Shown one piece after another: positions 1 to 5,609 of a stretch of 6,081 nt of DNA. Every line of letters begins with the position of its first letter. The stretch's first letter is position 1. The position numbers and the translations under genes were made by a program. Location: the NCBI GenBank assembly GCA_028284565.1, contig JANQRM010000679.1, positions 1 through 6,081 of the forward strand, in the 5' to 3' direction. Origin of the DNA: Anaerolineae bacterium. GTDB lineage: Bacteria; Chloroflexota; Anaerolineae; Aggregatilineales; Phototrophicaceae. Below the pieces are notes generated by a model. It had not been told where the DNA came from. It saw nothing but the letters and a program-made list of their open reading frames with translations, and searched no databases.

Positions 1-415
1 CATCGCCAACGGGTACAATCGCCATCAGATAATTCGCTTGCTTATCCGCCAATAACTCCGGTTCAATCAACGTTCCCGGTGTCATCACCCGCGTCACTTC
101 ACGGTCAACAATCCCCCGTCCCGTCGGTTCACTCACTTGGTCACATACCGCCACGTGATAGCCTTTTTCGATGAGTCGCGCAATATAGCCATCCACCGCA
201 TGATGAGGCACACCCGCCATCGGCACTTCCTCCATCTTCTTGCCCGGAGACCGACTCGTTAGCGTAATTTCGAGTTCGCGTGAAGCTGTGACTGCATCCT
301 CGTCGAACATCTCATAAAAGTCGCCCATACGGAAAAAGAGGATACAATCAGGATATTGGCTTTTAATCTCTAAGTACTGCTTACGTAACGGGGTCACGCG
401 CTTTGCTTTTGCCAT
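1..415 (-). CDS. mutS: DNA mismatch repair protein MutS, N-terminal fragment (cut by window edge)
   Basis: Reading leftward from the ATG at 415-413 gives 138 codons that run off the left edge, so only the N-terminal part of a protein usually of about 850-900 residues is present. It matches MutS domain I: TPLRKQYLEIK at 8-18, then the mismatch-reading motif GDFYEMF at 31-37, in which Phe33 stacks on the mispaired base and Glu35 contacts it. Further matches are VPMAGVPHHAV (64-74), CDQVSEP (91-97) and the VTRVMTPGT stretch (108-115). In the family, MutS is a cytoplasmic dimer that detects mismatches and small loops and recruits MutL using ATP; the ATPase domain lies outside this window. The start is supported by an AGGAAA ribosome binding site (422-427 on the plus strand) seven to eight bases upstream, and by the usual MutS start position. 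The gene is divergent from the ROK gene. The identification is secure; only completeness is unknown. Confidence 0.95.
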   Translation of the reverse strand, partial: MAKAKRVTPLRKQYLEIKSQYPDCILFFRMGDFYEMFDEDAVTASRELEITLTSRSPGKKMEEVPMAGVPHHAVDGYIARLIEKGYHVAVCDQVSEPTGRGIVDREVTRVMTPGTLIEPELLADKQANYLMAIVPVGD

Positions 416-433
416 TGAATGTTTCCTGTAGGA

Positions 434-460
434 TTGGTTATAACTAAGCGAAGATATAAT
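434..460 (+). promoter_or_regulatory. Predicted sigma-70-type promoter for the ROK gene
   Basis: A perfect TATAAT box lies at 455-460. The best -35 match is TTGGTT at 434-439, with a 15-base spacer that is shorter than the ideal 17, so the -35 is weak. Transcription would begin near 466-468, giving a leader of about 57 bases before the ROK start codon. No equally good box could be seen for mutS on the opposite strand. Confidence 0.5.
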
Positions 461-466
461 GTATTC

Positions 467-488
467 TAGCAAGGGAACACCCGTGCTA
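467..488 (+). promoter_or_regulatory. Inverted repeat at the predicted transcription start of the ROK gene
   Basis: The arms are TAGCA (467-471) and TGCTA (484-488), then, after one unpaired position on each side, GGG (473-475) and CCC (480-482) around an AACA centre. The dyad is 22 bases long and begins about seven bases after the TATAAT box, so it covers the expected first transcribed bases. It could be an operator for a repressor or a small 5' hairpin in the RNA. The repeat is seen directly; its function is an inference. Confidence 0.4.
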
Positions 489-523
489 CAAGCTGGCAAC
501 CATCAAACGAAGAAGAGGACAAG

Positions 524-1504
524 ATGCCCCAATACATCGGTGTAGATTTAGGTGGAACACAAATTCGCTCCGCGCTATTAGATGAAGATTTGAACCTGCT
601 TAACCGCTATAACACACTGACTAAAGACGAAGAAGGCTTTGAGCCGACCATGCAACGCATCAAAGAGTCGATTCGCAAGGTCATGCCAGACGATGAATCT
701 CAAGTCGAAGCCATCGGTATCTCTGCACCCGGTCCCCTTAATCCGAGAACAGGTGTCATCGTTGCACCGCCCAATTTAGCAGGCTGGCACAACGTCCCCC
801 TCCGAGACAAAATTGCAGAAGAGTTTTCCTGTGATATTTACGTTGGGAATGATGCCAATGTTGCTGGACTTGCTGAAGTCGCCAAAGGGGCGGCACAAGG
901 CTACCGACATGCGATTTATCTCACGGTCAGCACCGGAATCGGCAGTGGCATGATAGTCAATGGCAAGATGTTGCTAGGGCATGAAGGACTCGCCGCCGAA
1001 GCCGGGCATGTGGTCATCATTAGCGACGAAGGACGAGTCTCCTCACTTGAAAAAGAAGCCTCTGGTCCCAATATCGCGCGTCAAGTCCGTGAACGTATCG
1101 AACAAGGCGAAACTTCTCAAGTGGAGGACATGGTCGATGGTGATTTGAACAACCTTGATGCCAGAATCGTCGGGCAAGCGGCACAAGCGGGCGATGAAGT
1201 CTGTAAAGCAGTTGTCACTCGTGCAGGTCGCATTATCGGCTTGGGGATTGTCAGCCTACTTCATCTCTTTAACCCAGAAATTGTCGTCATTGGTGGTGGT
1301 GTGAGCAAAATGGGCGATTTACTCTTCAATCCCATATGGGATACCGTTAAGCAACATGCGATGGACTCAGCCTACTGGGAGAATCTGCAAATCGTCCCTG
1401 CAGGCTTAGGTGATGATGTCGGCTTGGTTGGGGCAGGCGCACTCGCCCTCACCAAAGGCGGACAAGAAGATGTCACCGAACTCATTGCTGAGTTGAATGA
1501 TTAA
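524..1504 (+). CDS. ROK-family sugar kinase (glucokinase-like) lacking the zinc-binding cysteines
   Basis: This is a full-length ROK protein of 326 residues, the usual size. The N-terminal phosphate loop is GVDLGGTQIR (6-15), the catalytic Asp is Asp110 in VGNDAN (107-112), STGIGSG (136-142) forms the second phosphate contact, EAGH (159-162) carries the conserved Glu and His, and VVIGGGVS (254-261) is the glycine-rich ATP-site segment. ROK kinases phosphorylate glucose or amino sugars with ATP in the cytoplasm; the substrate cannot be read from this sequence. There is no N-terminal winged helix, so it is kinase-like and not a DNA-binding ROK repressor. Oddity: the structural zinc motif CxCGxxGCxE is replaced by Ser167-Asp-Glu-Gly-Arg-Val-Ser-Ser-Leu-Glu176, so all three cysteines are gone while His162 remains. 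The start is supported by a GAGGA ribosome binding site at 515-519. It is transcribed away from mutS and followed after three bases by a small unknown frame. The family is certain; glucokinase activity is a reasonable guess. Confidence 0.9.
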   Translation: MPQYIGVDLGGTQIRSALLDEDLNLLNRYNTLTKDEEGFEPTMQRIKESIRKVMPDDESQVEAIGISAPGPLNPRTGVIVAPPNLAGWHNVPLRDKIAEEFSCDIYVGNDANVAGLAEVAKGAAQGYRHAIYLTVSTGIGSGMIVNGKMLLGHEGLAAEAGHVVIISDEGRVSSLEKEASGPNIARQVRERIEQGETSQVEDMVDGDLNNLDARIVGQAAQAGDEVCKAVVTRAGRIIGLGIVSLLHLFNPEIVVIGGGVSKMGDLLFNPIWDTVKQHAMDSAYWENLQIVPAGLGDDVGLVGAGALALTKGGQEDVTELIAELND

Positions 1505-1507
1505 CGT

Positions 1508-1714
1508 ATGAAAGTGACCTTTAGCTTTACAGATGCAACAGATTTGAAATCAAACGGGATGTATGGTGTCTATAAGACCAATTTTGAATTACCCGATGAA
1601 GTCTTGCAATTGTCGGATTGTAAGGAACGAATCGATGAGATAGCAGATTTAGTCTCTCGATTTACAGAAGCGACTATAGCAATAACTTGCAAAGAAATCG
1701 ATTACAAAAATTAG
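1508..1714 (+). CDS. Hypothetical small protein (68 residues), possibly a gene remnant
   Basis: I do not recognise this frame. It starts three bases after the ROK stop codon and encodes 68 residues with alternating hydrophobic residues near both ends (VTFSF, TIAIT), suggesting a small beta-containing fold. There is no signal peptide, membrane segment or cysteine pair. No Shine-Dalgarno sequence precedes the ATG (the bases before it read gattaacgt), so translation would need coupling to the ROK gene. Its base composition is A+T-richer than the ROK gene and like the decayed region that follows. The same reading frame stays open after its TAG stop (1712-1714) as far as 2206, so this could be the 5' end of a longer gene cut by a nonsense mutation rather than an independent gene. 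Both readings are possible. Confidence 0.35.
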   Translation: MKVTFSFTDATDLKSNGMYGVYKTNFELPDEVLQLSDCKERIDEIADLVSRFTEATIAITCKEIDYKN

Positions 1715-2100
1715 CTCATCAAGAAGCGGCAATCTGACAATCGGCTAGATAGCTTTCGTTACAACTTCACGCTGAAATTTGATGCAATTGGGCGCAGACG
1801 AAAGAAATGGTTCAAAATAGCCTATCCACATATTCCAGAGTCGCTTTGGATGTATCGTCGCCACAAAAATTTCTTCCAAAATTTTCCGACATCATTACCT
1901 GAGCAAATGCAATTTGTCGATAACGTGAATGAATTTGTAAATAAACTTTCGTTTCTCATAGCAACAGAAGAAAATCCAAAGCATGTATGGCGTTATGTAG
2001 GATGTCATCCCTGTTTAGTTGATAACAGCCGGGTAAAAACGTTCAATAATCGAGCTAAAAAATTCGCAAAACAACAAAAAGCTCTCGATAAAGCAAAATC
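1715..2100 (+). pseudogene. Remnant of the N-terminal part of a decayed gene of unknown family
   Basis: The frame that contains the 68-residue ORF remains open from the TAG at 1712 to about 2100 without an in-frame stop. It encodes a basic, aromatic-rich stretch with no ATG before 1850; from that ATG it begins MYRRHKNFFQNFP and continues through VWRYVGCHPCLVDN and a Lys/Gln-rich linker ending KALDKAK. No ribosome binding site stands before 1850. About 130 codons free of stops in A+T-rich DNA suggests real coding ancestry. After about 2092-2100 the coding signal moves to another frame, where the GIY-YIG-like domain lies. The open frame continuing to 2209 beyond this point is a shadow of that domain. 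I do not recognise the N-terminal part. It is probably the front of the same broken protein as the next entry, because the linker runs straight into the domain. Confidence 0.45.
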
Positions 2101-2391
2101 AAAGCCTATTTTGTCCAACAAGGGGATGAGGGTCCCATCAAAATCGGCTACTGAACTAATCCCCAAAAACGCATGGCATCGCTACAAACAGCCTCTGCTT
2201 ATCCACTGAATGTCTTAAAGATAATCAACGGCACAAAAACTCTGGAACAAGCCATCCACACTCAGTTCGCAAGCGATCAATTATCTGGTGAGTGGTTCAA
2301 ACCAACACCCCAGTTGATAAACTACATCAGAACTTGGTTAGCAATGTCATTTTCAGTCGTGATAAGGATTGATTTTCCCTCTGTGTCCTGA
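2092..2391 (+). pseudogene. Broken GIY-YIG-like (T5orf172/MUG113-type) domain gene, C-terminal part
   Basis: In the frame of position 2092 the translation reads KAYFVQQGDEGPIKIGY, then a TGA at 2152-2154, then TNPQKRMASLQTASAYPL and onward through LEQAIHTQF, GEWF and LINYI. This order (YFVQ, G-IKIG, NPxxR, LQT, E..IH..F, GEWF) is that of the T5orf172/MUG113 branch of the GIY-YIG superfamily, often found in phage and accessory proteins. The expected Arg (NPQKR), Glu and His are all still encoded. Two lesions are visible: the TGA sits where relatives usually have Ser or Thr (one change from TCA would restore it), and the upstream part lies one frame away, consistent with loss of one base or gain of two near 2092-2100. 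A 72-codon frame from the ATG at 2173 survives but lacks the first strands of the domain, so it is unlikely to be active. Domain assignment is fairly strong; a nuclease role is not shown. Confidence 0.7.
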
Positions 2392-2424
2392 GTGTTGAAG
2401 GGCTGTATCTATGCGCCCCCTGTG

Positions 2425-2452
2425 GTTCAAAACATGAGCCATGTCGAAGAAC
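2425..2452. repeat. Imperfect inverted repeat upstream of the histidine kinase
   Basis: The inner arms ACATG (2432-2436) and CATGT (2440-2444) flank AGC, and the outer arms GTTC (2425-2428) and GAAC (2449-2452) are also complementary, with three to four unpaired bases between the inner and outer stems. No T-run follows, so it is not a standard terminator. It lies just before the candidate kinase promoter and may be a regulator site or a leftover of the decayed segment. Confidence 0.3.
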
Positions 2453-2456
2453 AGAG

Positions 2457-2485
2457 TTAGAAATGTCATAGAATTTCCATAAAAT
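2457..2485 (+). promoter_or_regulatory. Possible promoter for the histidine kinase gene
   Basis: TTAGAA (2457-2462) and TAAAAT (2480-2485) are separated by 17 bases. The -10 matches five of six consensus bases; the -35 matches only about three. Position and spacing fit a kinase transcript starting around 2492, but the match is modest and rests on inspection alone. Confidence 0.3.
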
Positions 2486-2503
2486 CAGGTTGCATAGCTT
2501 TTC

Positions 2504-4114
2504 GTGGGATTAATGCCTCTGTACAATAAAGCTATGTTAATGCGACCAGACCACCGTGTACGCCAACGGGATTTCCTGCTTGAAATCTCAAGGGCGATTA
2601 CGGCGCAACTCGATTTAACCGAAGTCTTGCGTCGGGTACTCTATGCCTCGGTGGTGATGCTCGCCGGGCGAGTAGGGCTTGTTGCCTTACGCAGTGACAA
2701 CGACGGCGAATTCTATGTCCGCGCCTTAAGTGGTATTCCTCAAGAGCGTGTCCCTGACCTCAACCAGAAACTCCACGACATCTTCTCTCAATCGGATGAA
2801 CTTGCCAATAGCGAATACCTCGATGCCAAATTGCGCGAGATGGCAACGCTGATTGACGAAGACCTCGCGCAGTCCGTCGCCATGCCTCTCGTCTTTGCCG
2901 AACAACCGCTAGGTGTATTGATTGTCTTTCGCTCATACAAAACCACCATCACGCCAGATGATTTACTTGTACTTCAAAGTTTTGCCGACCAAGCCGCGAT
3001 TGCTGTTCATAACGCCCAACTCTATGAGCGCATCAATTATGAACGGGGACGCTTGCAAGCCATCCTTGACCACAGTGGCGACGGCGTGATGATTCTCGAC
3101 TCCCACTTAGAAATCTTGCACATCAATACCGCCATGGAGCAAATCACCGGATGGTCATCAGATGAAGCAGTAGGGCATTACCAAGAGGAGGTCATTGTCT
3201 GGCAATCCCTCGAATCGCAAGACTTGCCTGAAGCGATTGATGAAGGTTTGGTCTTTGAATCTCAACAGAAAGACGAAGCCACCCAATCATTCTATGTCGA
3301 AGGCGATTTACTCCGCCGAGATGGATTAACCGTCAGCATTGGCATCACCTACGCGCCACTATTCGATAAAGAAGGGCAACTCGTCAACATCATCGCCAAC
3401 GTCCGTGACATCTCCAATTGGCGCAAAGTCCAAGAGATGCAAAACGTCTTCATCTCGACCATTCATCACGAACTCCGCACCCCCATCGCCCTCATCAAAG
3501 GCTATGCCAGCACGCTTCGACGTAGCGATGTCGATTGGGATAAGCACATCATTCAAGAGAACTTGGAAATTATCGAAGACGAAGCAGATAGGCTCACCAC
3601 CCTTATCGAAGACCTGCTCACCGCCAGCAAAATTCAAGCTGAACAAGAGGTCGATTTGAATCTCGCCGATGTCCGCTTAGATTGGGTAGCGACTCGTGCC
3701 GTAGAACGCATTGGAAGCCAGAACACATCCCATGACATCCGCCTCAGCTTCCCGGATAACTTCCCAGCTGTACATGGCGATGAAGCCCGCTTACGTCAGG
3801 TGATTGATAACTTACTTACCAATGCGATTAAATATTCTCCAGCCAATACCTCCATTACCGTCGGTGGACGCTTCAATGAGAAGTCGGTGTCCGTTTTCGT
3901 GCGGGATCAAGGTGCAGGCATTCCAGAACGCGAACAACGGCGTATTTTCGAGCGTTTCTATCGCATTGACGACCATCTCACCCGGCGCACACAAGGCACA
4001 GGACTCGGCTTATACCTTGCCAAAGCCATCATCACCGCACATGGCGGAACAATTCACATCAAAAGTCAGGTTGGGCAAGGTTCGACTTTCTACTTTACAA
4101 TTCCGCGCGATTAA
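2504..4114 (+). CDS. Soluble sensor histidine kinase, GAF-PAS-HisKA-HATPase
   Basis: A 536-residue cytoplasmic sensor kinase with no membrane segment. Domains in order: GAF at about 22-175 (ending in FADQAAIAVHNAQLYERI), PAS plus PAC at about 182-310 (LDHSGDGVMILD, ITGWSSDE, then NVRDISNWRKVQ), HisKA at about 313-378 and HATPase_c at about 424-536. The phosphoacceptor is His322 in HHELRTP. The ATP site shows the N-box NLLTNAIKY (Asn440), G1 box DQGAGI (468-473), F-box IFERF (481-485) and G2 box GTGLGL (498-503), so all catalytic parts are intact. It should autophosphorylate on signals sensed by the GAF and PAS domains and pass phosphate to a response regulator, but none is encoded nearby, making it an orphan. 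The ligand is unknown. The start is uncertain: GTG at 2504, or ATG at 2513, 2534 or 2540, none with a good ribosome binding site; all keep every domain. The CpXC gene follows after 41 bases. Confidence 0.93.
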   Translation: MGLMPLYNKAMLMRPDHRVRQRDFLLEISRAITAQLDLTEVLRRVLYASVVMLAGRVGLVALRSDNDGEFYVRALSGIPQERVPDLNQKLHDIFSQSDELANSEYLDAKLREMATLIDEDLAQSVAMPLVFAEQPLGVLIVFRSYKTTITPDDLLVLQSFADQAAIAVHNAQLYERINYERGRLQAILDHSGDGVMILDSHLEILHINTAMEQITGWSSDEAVGHYQEEVIVWQSLESQDLPEAIDEGLVFESQQKDEATQSFYVEGDLLRRDGLTVSIGITYAPLFDKEGQLVNIIANVRDISNWRKVQEMQNVFISTIHHELRTPIALIKGYASTLRRSDVDWDKHIIQENLEIIEDEADRLTTLIEDLLTASKIQAEQEVDLNLADVRLDWVATRAVERIGSQNTSHDIRLSFPDNFPAVHGDEARLRQVIDNLLTNAIKYSPANTSITVGGRFNEKSVSVFVRDQGAGIPEREQRRIFERFYRIDDHLTRRTQGTGLGLYLAKAIITAHGGTIHIKSQVGQGSTFYFTIPRD

Positions 4115-4155
4115 GCCACTATACTCCGACAAATAATCAGGTGAAAGCATAACCA

Positions 4156-5505
4156 ATGAAACAATCTGCACCCATTCGCTGTACCAACTGCGGGCAAACT
4201 GTCATGGCACGTATCGAAACCGTCATAGATGCCCAACGCAATCCACAGGCAAAACGCCAACTGATGTCCGGTCAACTCAATGTGATTCAATGCCCCCATT
4301 GCAACGGTATAAACCACGTTAAAACGCCTTTGCTTTATCACGACGGCTCGCAGGACTTTCTTTTAGCCTATGTTCCCCAAGAACTCGGCATAAAATCCGG
4401 CGAAGAAGAGGAACGTGCCATCGGCGACATGATGAACCAACTCGCCAACAGCATCCCCAAAGAAGAATTCAAAGCCTATATGTTCAATCCCAAGCGGGCA
4501 TTCTCCTACGATGGCTTCATGAATCAAATCTTGGAAGCCGACGGCATCACCCCAGAAATGATGGAAGAGCAAAAGCAACGGGTGAATCTCTTTCAACAAT
4601 TGCTCGATGCCAGTGATGAACAAGTCGATACTCTCATTCGGGAAAACAATGATCAACTCGATGCATCCTTCTTCCAAACTTTCGCGCTCATGAGCAATCG
4701 TCTAGCGCAACTCCAACCCCAACTGACAGACAAAATCGTTCACATCGAAGAGCGTCTCCTCGAACTCTCAACCTATGGAAAAGAACTCCAAACCGCACAG
4801 GAGAATCAGGTCAAGGTGATTGAAGAAGTCTCCCAAAAGGTGACTGCACTCGGCGAGAATGCCAGCCGACAAGATTTCCTGAACTTGGCTGTGGAATACG
4901 CAGACCGCGACGAATATCTCCAAGCCCTCATCGGTCTCATCCGCCCCGCTTTCGATTATCAATTCTTCCAAGAGATGACCGTCGCCATCGGCAAGGCACC
5001 CGCACAAGAACGCGAATCCCTCGAACAACTGCGAGAACGCTTGCTCGAATTGACCCAGATGATCGACCAGCAATCCGAAGCCGTCATGCAACATGCGGTT
5101 GATCTTTTGCAGATGTTATTAGACAGTGATGATGTTGATTCCCTCATCGAAACCAATCTCGGACGCATTGACGACAACTTCATGATGATTCTCACTGGCA
5201 ACATCCAAGAAGCAGAACGGCGCAATGATGAACAGACACTCACCAAACTGAAGTCAATCTACGAAAAAGTTGTCGCAGTACTACAACAACACATGCAATC
5301 CGAACTCCGCTTCGTAAATGACCTACTCTCCGAAGAATCCGAAACCACCATCAAAGAAGCCATTGCTGAACAAGCCCCATCTTATGGCGATGACCTGCTA
5401 GAAATCATCGACGCAGTAGAGGACGTGCTACGTTCAAGGGGTCAGCAAGGGGCATTATCACGCTTACAACTGATTCGGGAAGAAACTACCCGCGTGTTAA
5501 GCTGA
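4156..5505 (+). CDS. CpXC-domain zinc-ribbon protein with a long helical repeat tail
   Basis: The N-terminal 75 or so residues match the CpXC domain: CTNC (Cys9, Cys12) and CPHC (Cys46, Cys49), which should bind one zinc ion, separated by the LMSGQLNVIQ segment and followed by LLYHDGSQDFLLAYVPQ. CpXC is a family of unknown biochemical role. Residues 130-449 are almost entirely predicted helix, rich in Glu, Gln and Leu, with coiled-coil character around 190-235 and 285-310. The tail appears to hold four diverged units of roughly 50 residues, near 157-206, 256-305, 328-378 and 395-449, each with a pattern like LI..n...iD..Ff followed by a helix. No signal peptide or membrane segment is seen, so it should be cytoplasmic. 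AGGTGA (4139-4144) is a good ribosome binding sequence, though its 11-base spacing is somewhat long. It lies 41 bases after the histidine kinase stop with no terminator between, suggesting one operon. It may act as a scaffold or partner of the kinase, but that is only contextual. Confidence 0.88.
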   Translation: MKQSAPIRCTNCGQTVMARIETVIDAQRNPQAKRQLMSGQLNVIQCPHCNGINHVKTPLLYHDGSQDFLLAYVPQELGIKSGEEEERAIGDMMNQLANSIPKEEFKAYMFNPKRAFSYDGFMNQILEADGITPEMMEEQKQRVNLFQQLLDASDEQVDTLIRENNDQLDASFFQTFALMSNRLAQLQPQLTDKIVHIEERLLELSTYGKELQTAQENQVKVIEEVSQKVTALGENASRQDFLNLAVEYADRDEYLQALIGLIRPAFDYQFFQEMTVAIGKAPAQERESLEQLRERLLELTQMIDQQSEAVMQHAVDLLQMLLDSDDVDSLIETNLGRIDDNFMMILTGNIQEAERRNDEQTLTKLKSIYEKVVAVLQQHMQSELRFVNDLLSEESETTIKEAIAEQAPSYGDDLLEIIDAVEDVLRSRGQQGALSRLQLIREETTRVLS

Positions 5506-5508
5506 CGT

Positions 5509-5535
5509 TTGACCTACGTGTGACGAAAGTACACT
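5509..5535 (+). promoter_or_regulatory. Possible promoter for the secreted-protein gene
   Basis: TTGACC (5509-5514), five of six matches to the -35 consensus, is followed after 15 bases by TACACT (5530-5535), four of six matches to the -10. The spacer is short. It begins just after the CpXC stop codon and would give a leader of about 65-70 bases. Confidence 0.3.
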
Positions 5536-5547
5536 TTACAAATACGC

Positions 5548-5576
5548 GATTTGCGGTAGCCTTACCGACTGCAATC
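5548..5576 (+). other. Hairpin in the leader of the secreted-protein gene
   Basis: The inner stem CGGTA/TACCG closes a GCCT loop. The outer stem pairs GATTTG with CAATC, with one bulged T, and the bases ACTG lie unpaired between the stems on the 3' side. The following bases (tgaaagtgaaatag) have no T-run, so it is not a convincing rho-independent terminator. It may still act as one for the CpXC gene, as an RNA stability element, or be chance. Confidence 0.35.
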
Positions 5577-5609
5577 TGAAAGTGAAATAGTTTAAGAGGT
5601 TATAACTAA

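Noticed and set aside
2075..2091. Programmed -1 frameshift at the CAAAAAG run joining the two parts of the decayed gene
   Set aside because: Only five A bases precede the G, so the classical A-AAA-AAG heptamer is incomplete, and slipping here would meet a TAA at 2089-2091 within four codons. A later indel is a better explanation.
2152..2154. TGA read as an amino acid (recoding) in the GIY-YIG-like domain
   Set aside because: The CpXC gene ends at a TGA (5503-5505) at a natural C-terminus, and the other intact genes contain no internal TGA. The frameshift nearby also favours decay.
4120..4125. TATACT as a -10 box for a separate CpXC promoter
   Set aside because: The nearest -35-like sequence is 19-20 bases away and weak, so co-transcription with the kinase is the simpler reading.
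3339..4136. Plus-strand frames of 106 and 110 codons inside the kinase gene
   Set aside because: They lie out of frame within the conserved HisKA and HATPase coding sequence; their Ser/Pro-rich translations are typical of shifted reading.
3359..5246. Several minus-strand open frames of 60-108 codons opposite the kinase and CpXC genes
   Set aside because: They overlap well-supported coding sequence on the other strand, show no recognisable motifs and have compositions expected from reverse reading. They are shadows.
436..5609. Identical 12-mer GGTTATAACTAA at 436-447 and 5598-5609, both in intergenic DNA
   Set aside because: About one such match is expected by chance in a 6-kb window, and the two copies sit differently relative to their genes.
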